DNA from: Azolla caroliniana
Lineage: Eukaryota > Polypodiophyta
Assembly (NCBI GenBank): GCA_043228905.1
Contig: JBHGNT010000013.1
Location: 11,160,001 to 11,224,000 of the forward strand
Length of the DNA stretch: 64,000 nt
Direction: 5' to 3'
Below the pieces are notes generated by a model that had not been told where the DNA came from, did no database searches, and saw only the letters and a program-made list of their open reading frames with translations. Positions 23,701 through 34,519 of this stretch are shown here, piece after piece. Position numbers and translations under genes: made by a program. The first letter of the stretch is position 1. Every line of letters starts with the position of its first letter.

Positions 23701-24858
23701 CAGCTCATATGCAAATACACCCATTTAAAACAGTGAACTTCAGTAGAATAAGAAAACATAATTTTCTGGGGTATCTTTGTTTTTTATAATAAGCTACTAT
23801 TCACCATATCCGACAATGCATAATCTGAATTGACGCCTTCACTTGCCTAGTGGTAGGTGAACATGACACTGAAAAAGCATTCTGAACTTTATTATGTACA
23901 TGTTATGACATCAAAAATGAGTATAACTGTGCTATAATGTGAGTCCAGAATTTACATGCACGAAGCTTTGACATTAGAGAAAAATTCACTGATGTATGTC
24001 TCACGAGGCACATCCTACATCTGGACTTTCTTAGAACTAGCAGCAAACTCCCATATCTCTTTTCATAGTTTTCGCTTACTTGTAGTTTCAGCTTTGGCTC
24101 AAATAAATCCTTTTTTGCACTGATAAGATATCATCATATATTAAATCAGGTTTCTAACCTTTTTGGGAGTTTCATAAGTCAAAAGAGTTTCATAAGTCGG
24201 GCTATCCTCCTCAAGGATGCTTGTATGCTAATAATCTTTTGTCTAGGTTATCACTTTTGGTAAACGTATGTGTTTCTACAAATCATAAATGCGTACATTC
24301 GATCTATTTCTTGGAATTTAAACATACCTAAGGCCAAACAACTTTCTGCTCGATGGTATTAGAAAAGCAGATATTACATTTCCATTCACTTTGTCCACCA
24401 TTTTGGTAATTAATCACAGGCTACAAATCATCAAGGTATGTATTCGTTAAGGGGGGGGGGGGGGGGGGAAATGGAAATAATAATCAAACATGAGAAGCAA
24501 ATGGAGATGGAAAAGTAAAAGGAGAGAAGGACGATACATGAAGCAGTATAGTTTGTACCTGATTGTATTGGGTTTCAAGGGCAATGCGTCCGGGTCGATC
24601 TTGGAAAATCTTGACATGAATCGGTCTACCATAAGAACCTCCTTTAGAGGGTGAATATTGAAAGCTACCTGGTAGGAGGCGCCTTTTGGAAGGTGAGAAG
24701 TCGAGATGATGAGAAGAAGCAGAAGAAGAAGAAGAAGAAGAAGAAGAAGAAGAAGAAGAAGCCATGGATCCCCGCTCTGCGATCTGCCTCTTGGCTGTCT
24801 GCTCCATGGAGTCCAGCTCTTCTGCACTAAAATTCCAGCCATCCTCTTCTTCCATCAC
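14798..24858 (-). CDS. SMARCAL1: SMARCAL1-like annealing helicase (SNF2 family, HARP)
   Basis: An ATP-driven DNA-annealing helicase that remodels stalled replication forks in the nucleus. I place 28 exons, all with GT-AG introns: 24559-24858, 23546-23601, 22945-23020, 22833-22872, 22524-22690, 22313-22368, 22119-22194, 21999-22047, 21737-21924, 21589-21644, 21436-21511, 21185-21251, 20960-21005, 20548-20698, 20392-20433, 20156-20311, 20003-20080, 19833-19901, 19675-19740, 16756-16884, 16611-16667, 16025-16114, 15875-15940, 15713-15781, 15518-15622, 15314-15439, 15136-15194, 14798-15050. They sum to 2769 nt, an uninterrupted 922 aa. Residues: Ser run at about 34-46; HARP-like modules at about 78-158, 190-274 and 312-403; Walker A GLGKT 434-438; DEAH 539-542; LLTGTP 567-572; [12 protein letters not shown] 781-792; [11 protein letters not shown] 809-819. 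Human SMARCAL1 has two HARP domains, so three is unusual. The start could be either of two adjacent ATGs. The N-terminal helix [14 protein letters not shown] might bind RPA, by analogy only. Confidence 0.92.
18872..19150 (-). repeat. Diverged ~151-bp tandem duplication in intron 19
   Basis: TATCTGCAAACATAATCTC at 18872 recurs as TATCTGCAAACAAAATCTC at 19023. Matching text follows in both copies (CATCATCTGGCAT, CAGTCCTAGTCGAC). It lies in the largest intron of the helicase gene (16885-19674, 2.8 kb), which otherwise shows no recognisable element. Confidence 0.7.
24451..24468. repeat. Poly-G run of 18
   Basis: Eighteen consecutive G on the plus strand in intron 1 of the helicase gene; read length here may be uncertain. 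Confidence 0.9.
24711..24762. repeat. (AGA)n microsatellite encoding poly-Ser
   Basis: A trinucleotide run within exon 1 of the helicase gene. On the coding strand it reads TCT repeats, giving about 13 Ser, so length changes stay in frame. Confidence 0.9.
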
Positions 24859-24924
24859 AATCTTTTCCCCCTCCTCTCAACAAACACAAAAAAAAACTCT
24901 CTCCCTCCCTCTCTCTCCCAAATA

Positions 24925-25460
24925 TTAGTAATTACATACATACATACATACATATGTACATATATGAAATGGGTTTTTGAACTACATACTGCCACACGAA
25001 ATGCTACTAAAAAACCTGTCTCTATCTCTGTCTCTCTCATGTATTTATGTACATACATACTCAAGAGTCAAGAGTGTTGTGTTCTTCTAATAAGAGTCCA
25101 AACTTGTAAGGTGTTTAAGTCCATCCATCATATGCAAGAGTTGTGTGATTCCTTTATAAAGAAGAATTTCACACACGTGTGCTAGGACATAAAAGTGCAC
25201 CAAATATCACGTTGTCCCAAAGAGATGTACATAGAGAGAGACTGAGAGAGAGTTTGTGAGAGACTGACTGACTGACATATACATATGTGTACATACATAC
25301 AAAGAGAGCGTGTGAGAAACTAATAGACATACATATATGCATACATACATACAAAGACAGAAACAAATAGACATACACATACATACATATATACATATAA
25401 ATACAGACATGCATGCATACATACATGGGTAGATACATAGTTAGAGAGAGAGAGAGAGAT
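24925..25460. repeat. ACAT and GA microsatellites upstream of helicase gene
   Basis: Runs of ACAT/ATAC (24935-24960, 25285-25435) and GAGA (25230-25256, 25444-25459) make up the 5' flank of the SMARCAL1-like gene. The open frames here (Tyr/Met/Cys/Val-rich) are artefacts of the repeats. Confidence 0.8.
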
Positions 25461-26156
25461 GTTTGCTACTCGACTGGAGTGGTACCAACAATAATGATTT
25501 CTTTTTTGTTGGTGCCATTGTTGCTATGGATGATGAAAAGCATTTGATGCATAGGCTTGCCCACTAAAGTATACATTATGAAATGAATAACTGAAGATTG
25601 GGCTTTCGTGATGTTATATATGATCCCCAATTCTTGTTAGGGGAGTAGCCTTATTGAATTTGGAAGGTCGTGTGGTTGCTCGGGGATTTTGCCTCTTAAA
25701 AGGTATGTGTATAGAAGCTAAACCCTTGGAGCAATATGCAATATGTTATTTTGTAGAAAAAGGTTGGTATCTACCATGTGAAAATATAACAAATCGAACT
25801 AATGATGAGCAAAAGAATAAGAGATTAAGGAGAATAATGGATTAATGGTTCTTAACCAAACCAACCACCACTAAGCGAAGGACATGAAATGAACAAAAAA
25901 TACCATTGATGTCCCATACCATCAACTATTATCTTATGTTATACGTTAGTAGTTGAATAATGGATTTAATGAAGAAAATGTAACCCCAAACATAGAGTCT
26001 TGATAGGATCCCAAGATATCGTAATGAAGGGGGTAGCTAGTCCCCTTTATTTAGCCCGACATTAAAGGCTCTCAGACCCCAACATGTCATACGTCCTTAT
26101 GGGTTTGTTCCAATTCTTAGGATAACGCGTTTCCCAAATATCCTACCCTTAATCAA
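25461..26156. other. Intergenic, no gene seen
   Basis: AT-rich sequence with no long frame. The right part (25980-26156) could be the 3' end of the gypsy remnant that follows on the minus strand, but I see no clear LTR. Confidence 0.5.
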
Positions 26157-27290
26157 TTAAAAAAGGGTATTGAATTGGTCCTTATAGTTATGCCGATAAA
26201 ATACTCCCCATTTCCCAAATATTGCACTCTTCCAATGACAAATCAAAATTAGGGAAGCGAGATTTAAGAACGTGTTGAAATTAGTTTCCGACCTTTTAAA
26301 GATATAAATCCATAAATCTCTAGTAAATTTAAAATCTCTATCACTTACTACATCTACAAATAGCATGCAAAATTAGGATAACTCGTCAACCAATTCATGA
26401 GTCGTTAACATGGTTTTAGTTTGTATAATTTGAGCTAATTTTGTTAATTGATCGACAATAACCCATATAGAGGCATGACCTCTTTCTATTCAAGGCAAGT
26501 TAACAAAAAAAACCATGTATATATACTTTTCCATTTATTATATAGGAACACTTAGTGAATGCAAAGGAATTGCAACTTGACTCTGCTCAACCTTATATAC
26601 TTAACATTGCAAACATTTGATTACATAGTTTTGCATATCATGGCATAATTTAGGATGAAAAAAGTGTAGAGATTACAATAAGATATGTTTGATCTTTTTG
26701 AGTGTGCCTAATTGAGGGTGTACCATGATATGAAAAAATATTTTTACTTTTCTCTTGAGGGAGATATAGAATACAAACTTTCCTATTAGGGCAATGCAAA
26801 TAACTAGAAATGTGAAAGATCGAGTTCAAGGGTGTGTTGACCTTAGTGGCATATTTACCATATTTAACTCTCATCTAGTATCTAATGAGTAAATGATCAT
26901 CAAGGTATTTCCCTCAATGTTGATAAAAAAGACTAGATTTAAACATGTTAACCTCATGAATATGATTAAGAGCATCAACAATTAGTGGTTCGTTGTGACC
27001 ACAAAATAATTTCGAGATGACTAATGTCTCCAAGTTTTAATTGCATGAATAACTCCAAAACTATTTTTTTTCTTAAGTTGACCATTGACATTGAGTAGAA
27101 TCAAGTTTCATACTCTCAAAAGTAATAGGTTTTCTATCTTGGTAAAGAACAATGTCCATTGTATAATTAATAGTGTCGATTTCAACCTTAAAAGGCTTGG
27201 AAAGGTCAAACAATCTAAGTTTAGAAGCACACATAGGTGGTAATTTGGTTGGACATTGTCAAAAAATTATGCACATGCCAATGAAAGTTG
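26157..27290 (-). pseudogene. Gypsy RNase H-integrase remnant
   Basis: In minus-strand order: RNase H around 27060-27260 (DLSKPFKVEID, then QDRKPITFESMKLDSTQCQW), the DALNHIHEV junction near 26960-26990, the integrase H2C2 approach near 26760 (KVCILYLPQEK), and the integrase core at 26260-26480 (GHASIWVIVDQLTKLAQ, then VVSDRDFKFTRDLW). Frameshifts and stops break every domain. It matches a standard Ty3/gypsy pol order and carries the SDRD motif of the second catalytic Asp. An old, inactive copy. Confidence 0.75.
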
Positions 27291-28216
27291 AGTGGAACCA
27301 CCAAAGACCTAAACTAGGGAAGATGGTAATCTTGATGGAGAATTACAAACGATTGAAATTCCACCTAATATGTGTTGGGACACTTAGATTTTCTCTATTA
27401 CGAATAATGCTAGTTGCATGTGTGTGACAACCCTCTTGGAATGTTAACTCGAGTAAACATTGACGCCTTGCTTGAGTACCTTTGTGTTGATGTGAGTTCA
27501 ATAACTTTGTGTAAGTATCGATGTAGCGTGATGAGTGTGTAAATATGTTCAAACTTTTGTTGTTGTACTTGTGTTCTTGTGCAAGTCCATACCAAATAGT
27601 ATAGAAATGTTATGTCTCTGAGTATGAGTATGTAAACTATGTGTGCATGTGAATGTGTGTTGGAGAATGACAAGGGTATTTGGGAAAAGTGTGAAGTTCA
27701 CCTTATTCCCTCTTTTCTTGTGGATGGAACTTTAGCTAACTCAATGTTCCAATGTTGGTTTGAGGATATTTGGCTTGACAAAGTGCAAGTGCTTCCTTAT
27801 TAGTCGGACATAAGTTTTCCTAAAACTGGTGTTACAGGTTCAACTCCTTCCATTTGCCAATCTCTTTATTCCATAACTTCTTCCTTGAAACTCTGATTTC
27901 TGATCCAAAACTTTTATTGTGATCCTCATAGAATTCCCTAGCTATTGCACAATGATCCACAAATTTTCAAAATAAAAAATTTCCCTCTATGAAATTAACA
28001 TGACTGCGCGTGTAGTTCAACACTTGATGCTTTCATTTTCGATGTAGAAGTTCTGTCGGGATCCTCATGCAATCTCAGATCACAAAAAGCATAATTAAAA
28101 AAATTTCTTTAAATACATAAACTTTGATTCATTAAGATGGAAACATTTCAAGATATATATCGTTATGCACACATAATGTAGGTGAGGGTAGGTCACTGAA
28201 ATTCACAAAACATAAG
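27291..28216. other. Intergenic, no gene seen
   Basis: Short frames only. The region may include further worn retrotransposon sequence upstream of the gypsy remnant, but no motif is convincing. Confidence 0.4.
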
Positions 28217-28221
28217 TGAAT

Positions 28222-28757
28222 TGTTGGGAAATCGGTCTCTCCGGATGGGATCCAGTGATGAATAAAGAGGACCCGGTGAGAACCGGAAGAGATCCGGAAA
28301 TCGGAGGAGACCCGGTGAGAACCGAAAGAGAAGACATATCTGTAAATATGTTTTGAGTAAGCCTATTGAGGCTATATTTATAAATAGCCCTAAGTTCATA
28401 TAAGTATAAATATGACTTAGGGCAATCATTTTGTATTGTGTGTTGTTATATTCTTGTAGGTGCATAACTACTGTACAAAGAGCGACAAAGAGAGAGAGAG
28501 AGTAAGATACAGAGAAATACTTTGTTGTAACCGCCGATTGACAAAGAAACAGAGCTCGAGGTCGTTGCCTCCGAGTCTCGGATTGTACCCTCTTTTCTTC
28601 ATAGTGATAGTTGGAGTCTGTGGGCTCCCGTGGTTTTTTCCATTCAGGGTTTTCCACGTAAACATCATGTGTCATTTCTGTGTACTCTCTCGTTCTTTCC
28701 ATTTTTGTGATTCAAAATTCGGTTGTGGCTGAGCAATATTCCACGATTTTCTCAACA
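28222..28757 (+). repeat. Solo LTR, family LTR-B, 536 bp
   Basis: It starts TGTTGGGAAATCGG and ends TTCTCAACA, with perfect 5-bp target duplications TGAAT at 28217-28221 and 28758-28762. It contains two CCGGTGAGAACCGGAAGAGA-type units in U3 and ends with CCCGTGG...CACGTAAAC-type sequence shared with the copies at 34819-35608 and 52701-53248. No internal domain remains, as expected for LTR-LTR recombination. Confidence 0.92.
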
Positions 28758-28762
28758 TGAAT

Positions 28763-29427
28763 GATATGTTCAATAATGTTAGAAAGAGACGAATGTGATG
28801 AGATAGAAGCAATGATAGGTGCATGCATTATCATGATCTTGACAACCTATGAATGGAGAGTCTTTTAGAAAAACACACCTATTCAAGGGACCTAGGAAGA
28901 AGTATAAATATGAGGCCTATTTGCCCTCTTAAAACACATTACGTCAGAAGGTTGTTGAAGTCTTGAGACACCAATGGTGTAGGCCAGGCTTTCCTCACAA
29001 CGATCGTGCTACCTATTCCAAGGTACTAATCATCCTAATATTTTTCAATATGGGACATCAATGGTAGGTTGGCTATGCCTTGATTATAGCTCGGGGGTGG
29101 TAGAGAGGAATGAGTTCTTCTATCCAACCTATTCACCTTAATTTGGTCTATTGATTAGTAATAGACTCTTACAATATATAATCGATTTTCAAAGCAAGGG
29201 ATTAAGATACAATCAACTTTTCCATGCAATGACCAACTACATTACACAAGGTGTGAGATTTTGAGATGATGAAAGATATAATCAAAAAATAACATGAGGA
29301 GATCCTTGAGTTTTGGTGTAACAAGTCTACAATCAATGACCACTTCGCCTTTTATCGTTGTAGGCCTCCTATTCCTCCCCTAGATTCACTATACTATCCT
29401 AATCCATTCGTTGACAAAGCTTGGGTG
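28763..29427. other. Intergenic, no gene seen
   Basis: No recognisable coding or mobile element. A phrase near 29300 (GAGTTTTGGTGTAACAAG) resembles 40750-40800, suggesting a shared worn repeat. Confidence 0.4.
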
Positions 29428-29790
29428 TCCTCAAAATGTTGATCCTTGGCAATAAGCTCTCTTCATTTTATATGTTTCCATGGGTGCTTCATTCTTTCAG
29501 GGGTACATATTTAAACTGCTCTATTGCAGTTCCAAACTACAATGTATAACTTTGATTCTATTGTAATACTAGTCACAAATCCTTATTTGGTGTGCTTGTC
29601 ATTATGGGCTTCCTTAAAATGTTGATCCTTGGCAATAAGCTCTCCTTCTCATTCTACACATTTCTATGACCGCACCATTCTTTTAGGGGTGTGTTTAAAG
29701 TGCTTTGTTGTAGTTCCAAACTACAGTTTGTAACTTTGATTCTATGGCAACACTTGCCATGACTCTTTATTAGGTGTGCTTGCCTTTCTT
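29428..29790. repeat. ~183-bp tandem duplication
   Basis: AAAATGTTGATCCTTGGCAA and the following text (GTTCCAAACTACA, TAACTTTGATTCTAT) occur twice with a 183-bp offset (29428 and 29611). Confidence 0.8.
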
Positions 29791-29997
29791 TTCTTTTCTT
29801 TTCCAAGAAAGATACACCTTAGTATATTACTTGAGAAATGTACATATAGAAAACATAAGGAGACATTTCATCTCACCTCTATTGTAATACAAAAGCTAAT
29901 ACCAACATTTGATCAAACAGATGATATCATATAAGAAACAAATGGAGCACAATCTACAAGCTATGCAATAAAAAAGAAGGTATGTCATAATTCCACT

Positions 29998-30613
29998 TCA
30001 TACCAGAAGTTGTATCTTAAAATAAGTGAAGCCATCGCCACCGTTTCTTAAAGTCCAGTTGACATTGCCTTTGAGCATCAGTTGAACCTTGTAGATCATC
30101 ATATTGCCCATGTATGGTATGGACAAATAACAGCCAGAATTCAATAAGCATAGTACTGAGATGTATGTGACCATTATTAAAAACAACATCACATATCATT
30201 TTTCATATTGTCCAAAGAGCTAACGACGTAATAGTACGCCAAATAACCAAAATTTCAGTTCTAAACCATGGAATAAATGATGGAAATGAAGTGAGATAGA
30301 TGTACCCATTGGAAAAGTGAAAGACATGAGAAACATGCATACTTTCATACTTCATAACATCTCCATGAAGGACACCCCATAATACTGCACGCCACGAGAA
30401 AATAGAATGAGAATAATGGTGTCTCAGTAATAAAAACAACTTACTCCAGAATTGCTTGATTTTGGGACATAACCAAAACCAATGAAAAATAGATTTTGTA
30501 GATGCACCACAATGCAGTCCACAAGCATATTGTTGATTTTGCCTCAACCAATCACCAACAAGATGAGCATAATGCATCAACAACCAACGAAAATAAATCA
30601 CTTTTTTCGGCAA
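29998..30613 (-). pseudogene. LINE-type ORF2 C-terminus (zf-RVT) remnant
   Basis: The minus-strand frame 30203-30613 reads YFRWLLMHYAHLVGDWLRQ, then a Cys/His region CGLHCGASTKSIFHWFWLCP followed by KIKQFWSKL. This matches the zinc-binding tail that follows reverse transcriptase in plant non-LTR retrotransposons. The frame continues degraded to about 29998. The RT itself should lie upstream (above 30613) but Cop-D sequence begins there, so the LINE is cut off. Confidence 0.7.
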
Positions 30614-30639
30614 CTACATACTCCACAACCATTTCCACA

Positions 30640-31160
30640 AATGTCTAAGTCGGATACGATAATTCGGCTTGAAGGGTACACAAATGCGGATTGGGCCGGC
30701 TACAAGGCCGATAAACGATCCACATCAGGATTCGTATTCTCCCTTGGTAGCGGAGCGATCTCTGGAGCAAGAAAAAGCAGCCTACATTCGCATTGTCTAG
30801 CGTAGAGGCTGAGTACAGGGGCGCGACTGTCACGACATGCGAGGTCGTCTGACTGAAGTGCATATTGAAGGATCTCGGCATTCCCATCAAGGATCTGATT
30901 CTCCTATACTGCGACAATATGAGCTGAATATCTACTTGGCTCGGAACCCCGTGTTCCACATACGGATTAAGCATATCGAAGTGCACTATCACTTAATCTA
31001 AAAGCGTGTTCAGGTTGGAGATGTCGATTTACAACACATTAGCATGCACCTTCAAGTTGTTGATATCTTCACAAAAGCCTTAGGAGTCGACAAGCTTGAG
31101 CAATTTACATCGGACCTTGGTCTCACAATATTTGCATTGCCCAGCTTGAGGGGGAGTACC
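30640..31160 (+). pseudogene. Cop-D copia RNase H remnant
   Basis: RNase H of a copia element related to Cop-A: EGYTNADWAGYKADKRSTSG, then EYRGATVTTCE, then LLYCDNM and HLQVVDIFTKALGVDK near 31055-31100. It has stops and small shifts. It ends with LPSLRGS, encoded by a TTGAGGGGGAG tract (31146-31156), as in Cop-A. Only the 3' end of the element is present. Confidence 0.8.
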
Positions 31161-31386
31161 GAATAATAGCAACGAGAGGAGTTGAAAGTAGTAGCCGATC
31201 AGCTGATCGAAGCCAACTAGAGGGGTTGAAGTATGATGATAATCGAGCAGAATAAGGAGCACGAAGCACCCGAATAGTCAAAGTTGTGTCAACTAACCGT
31301 CCGAAAGTCAATTCAACCGAATTGAAGATTTCGAAGATTGAACTGAACCAACTTTTCGACATTCGGAAGTTGTGTTCGAAGGGGCG

Positions 31387-31706
31387 TGTTGAGAATCGAG
31401 CTCAACATCCCATAGAGATAGTGTTCACACTAGTCAATGGACATTATACTAGGCTAGTTTTGTAATTAGTAGAAAGGGCACTTGCCCTAGACTAGTTGGT
31501 ATTTAAACCAACTCCTTGTAACTTAGTTATTGTTGGATGTAATTCTATTTTTTACTTACATAGCTTCTTGTTCAGAGCTCTCTCTCTCTTAGCTTGTCTT
31601 ACGTACACACACAGATTACTTTTGCTGCACAGTATCACCTACATCACTCACGTTTCTTTACATGAATCTTACTTGAAGGTTGAAGGTGTGTAGGTTGCAC
31701 GCAACA
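31387..31706 (+). repeat. Cop-D 3' LTR (right end uncertain)
   Basis: It begins TGTTGAGAATCGAGCTC at 31387 after a purine-rich stretch (CGAAGGGGCG). The start resembles the Cop-A LTR start. I place the end at ...GCACGCAACA (31706) because of the CA ending, but have no second copy to confirm it. Confidence 0.55.
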
Positions 31707-31924
31707 AGAGTCCGTCGTCTTCCACTCTGTAATATACACTGTGCTAGCTCCCTCAGACCTCTCCCTCTTTCTCTCTCTCTCTCTCTCTCAAGTATGTGTG
31801 GAGAGTCATAAGTCGTCAATCTGTGTGCAGACAATAGACTCATGACTCGTAACTCGTGAGTGGTCACTCTAGTCTCGATTCTCTAACCTAATAGACTATA
31901 GTAATTAAATCACATAAACAACTT
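31707..31924. repeat. CT microsatellite and flank
   Basis: A CT run of about 26 bp at 31763-31788 sits in otherwise unremarkable sequence. Confidence 0.7.
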
Positions 31925-32088
31925 AGCCGGGTTTGAGTCGGTTTGGCAAGACTCAAGCCAAGTTGAGCCGAGCTCAAACCATTAAGGTAGGCTTAGGACT
32001 AAGTCGAGTCGAACCGAGCCGCTAAGCCGTTTTAAACAGGTTTAGCCAAACGGTTTGGCTTGAGCCAAGCCGTTGCCGATCCCTAGAT
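31925..32088. mobile_element. AACCG-rich inverted-repeat element, copy 1 (partial)
   Basis: Dense AAACCG/CGGTTT and GAGCC motifs, ending GCCGTTGCCGATCCCTA, the terminus shared by the copies at 46357, 53829 and 55998. The left terminus is not recognisable, so this copy is truncated. Confidence 0.55.
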
Positions 32089-32334
32089 AGAAGAAAACAA
32101 TAGGAAGCAATGTAGTCTAATGGACAACCTATTGTGAAAGGAAGGCATTGATGTCATGTTGTCTTGGAATACTCACATGCCAAATCAACACAACCCAAAG
32201 CACGCATTCAATTAAAGCATGAGTACTTCCACCGAAAGTGTTATATATTTAGTCACCTAAATGTGCATGGGTGTGCTATTTGAGTGGAACCAAAGTGGTC
32301 TTGGACCAAGGAGGACAGAAAGACTAGGAAGGTG

Positions 32335-32525
32335 TGGATGTTAGTTGACTCGAAGGATCCTCAGAGTCGAAAGCTTGTCAAACTCGAAGGTTCAACAAAC
32401 TCAAGGGCTCCTTAGAGTCAAAGGCTCCTCAGACTCAAAGGCTCTCCAAAGTCGAAGGATCTTCAGACTTGGAGGCTCTCTAGAATTGAAGTCTCATCGA
32501 AGTCGAAGGGAGTGAGGAGTCGAAC
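32335..32525. repeat. Minisatellite of GAGTCGAAGGCTCCTC-type units
   Basis: About nine imperfect units of roughly 21 bp. The downstream flank (ACAATATTAAT ... CCCTTTATAAAATAGGG) recurs after the minisatellite at 39925-40440. Confidence 0.75.
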
Positions 32526-33403
32526 AACGATTAACGCACAAGGTTAGAATCAAAACACGCGATTAGCTCAAGGAAAATGAGATTACAAAGGATTGCACAA
32601 TATTAATACAAAAAATGGGCCACTTTTTAGGCCAAAAACGATAGATTAAGAATAGAAAATCCCTTTATAAAATAGGGTTGCAAATGTAAATGGTGATTAA
32701 ATATAACGGTGGTAACAATAATCAATGAAATGAGCGATTAGAAGATAACCATCAAGTTTAAATGAAAATGAAAGTTGGGAATCAACCGAGTTTCCGGTGA
32801 AGGTATGAGTCAAGTGGGCCACCAAGACTACAACTACCTTTGATAGCTACAATGCCTCGAATCAGAATAGGGATTTTGTGTCACTTTGTCTTTCCTTCAA
32901 ACAACTAGTGTGCGACTTTACCTAACCTTTTTTGTTAATCCACCAATGTGTGATGACACTCACTAGAGATTTCCTCTCAATGTACGCTTGAGAACAAGAA
33001 CAAGAACAAGAACCCTAAAAGCTTGCGAAGAAGAAAAGAAGAAACCCTAATGGTACCCTCTATGACACAAAACAAGAGACCTCCAACTCTAATGGTACAC
33101 CTCAACAAAATAGGCAATCTTATAAAAATGAGGATGAGAAAGTAATCAAACCCTAATGGTATGCCCCAAACCATTAAAATGGTGACCCAAAATAAGCCCT
33201 CTTTTCTCCTTTTTATAGAGAAAAATCCCTATCTTTCTTTGGAAAAGAAAAAAGAAAAAATAGTCATAAATACTCACTTTGCTCATAGAGAATTGAACGA
33301 TGCACCCATAGTACGTCTATGGCTCTAACATCTAAGCTATTCAATGACACCGTTATTTGGGTGAAAGCATGGGAATAGGAACAATTAGTTGTGTCCTTGA
33401 CAT
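32526..33403. other. Intergenic flank of Chr-E, no gene
   Basis: Repeat-like sequence shared in part with 40440-40600. No coding frame is convincing. It ends with GACAT, the left target duplication of Chr-E (33399-33403). Confidence 0.6.
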
Positions 33404-33756
33404 TGTCATGAACATCGACTCGAATGTGAACCTTAGGCCCTTGTATATATATATTTCTCCTAAACATACTTTAGACTTCAAACCTTTGTATAAAGAGTGG
33501 TATATAAGACCCACTATGGAAGACTCAATATGTAGGACCCCTAGTATGTAAGACTTGGCATGCAAGAATTAGTATGCTTGATATTATAGTATGTATGACT
33601 TGGCATGAGCATGCTTCTCATGTATCACTACATGTATAAAAAGGGTTGATCTCTCTTGTTAACATCAAGGAGATCAACACCATTCATGGAATAGATACTT
33701 TTACTCATTGTCATCAACTTCTTGATCTCCCTATCTCCAATTGTTCATCCGTGACA
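33404..33756 (+). repeat. Chr-E 5' LTR
   Basis: TGTCATGAAC...CCGTGACA. TATAAAAA is at 33635-33642. The inverted repeat GTTGATCTC...GAGATCAAC (33645-33678) follows it. Confidence 0.93.
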
Positions 33757-33758
33757 GA

Positions 33759-33769
33759 TTGATCTCCTT
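33759..33769 (+). other. Putative self-priming primer-binding site
   Basis: TTGATCTCCTT starts three bases past the LTR end and is the exact reverse complement of AAGGAGATCAA at 33667-33677, about 32 bases downstream of the TATA box, where the transcript should start. No tRNA-type site (TGGTATCAGAGC or similar) is visible. In Tf1-type elements the first 11 nt of the RNA prime reverse transcription this way; applying that here is inference. Confidence 0.6.
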
Positions 33770-33799
33770 CCTTCTTTCCTTCTTTCTCAATACACTATC

Positions 33800-34519
33800 A
33801 TGTCAGAATAATCTAGTAATCTTGAGAAAATTTTGGTTGTTGTGCAACAACTCCAGCATGAGAATGCGAACTTGCGAAACTCTATTCAAGAACTTCAGGC
33901 AGCCACAACGGTTATACCTCACCCGATTGTTGACCCTTATGCTGTAGAACCCAATGTCAGCTTGCTAAAAAAAATCGATGGAACAAGGTCACAGCTAAGA
34001 GGTTTCATCAACCAAATCTGCCTTATTATTTGACTTTAGCCCCGACGCTATTCTGATGACTTTCGACAAGTTGGGCTCATCGACACGTTGCTGACAGGAC
34101 AAGCACAAGCTTGGTTTGCCCCTCTAGTAGAGACCTCTTCGCCTCTCTTGAATGACTTCCAAGCATTTCTTACCGAATTTGAGGCAACTTTTGGGGAGAC
34201 CGACAAACGACGAGCCACACTCAACAAACTATATGTGTTACAACAAGGAGATTGTGCGACATCAATCTATGCATCCAAATTTCGTCAGCTCGCGTGCGAT
34301 GTCGAGTGGGACGAACAATCCCTCCTTGATCAATTCCGCCGAGGAGTACGAGGTGAGATAAAATATCTTTTACTTAACTTTCTTGAGCCCACATCTTTGA
34401 ATGAAGCTCCCAAGCTGTGCGCTGCGATAACCATCTCTTTGAGTTCCGGCAAGAGGAACGTCCTCACCGGATCAATCCACCTTGGCCAGCCGCTACGGGA
34501 AGTCACCTACCATGGTTGA
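33800..34519 (+). pseudogene. Chr-E gag, broken by stops
   Basis: One frame from ATG 33800 to 34519 with a few stops (for example the TAA four codons in, and two near 34030-34040). An N-terminal coiled-coil-like stretch (QQLQHENANLRNSIQELQ) is followed by a capsid region: LTGQAQAWFAPLVE, EFEATFGETDKRRATLNKL, LQQGDCATSIYASKFRQLA, and LLDQFRRGVRGEIKYLLL. This pattern is typical of sushi/Tcn1-type gags (and their domesticated PEG10/RTL relatives). The Ser/Pro/Thr-rich tail continues in another frame to about 34620. The zinc knuckle that should follow is on the other strand. Confidence 0.8.

Noticed and set aside
24447-24842. Minus-strand frame with a poly-Leu run
   Set aside because: Out-of-frame reading of the Ser-tract microsatellite in helicase exon 1.
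25169-25438. Minus-strand Tyr/Met/Cys/Val-rich frames
   Set aside because: They are the translation of ACAT microsatellites.
28193-28702. A 169-codon minus-strand frame
   Set aside because: It lies within the solo LTR-B and shows no protein features.
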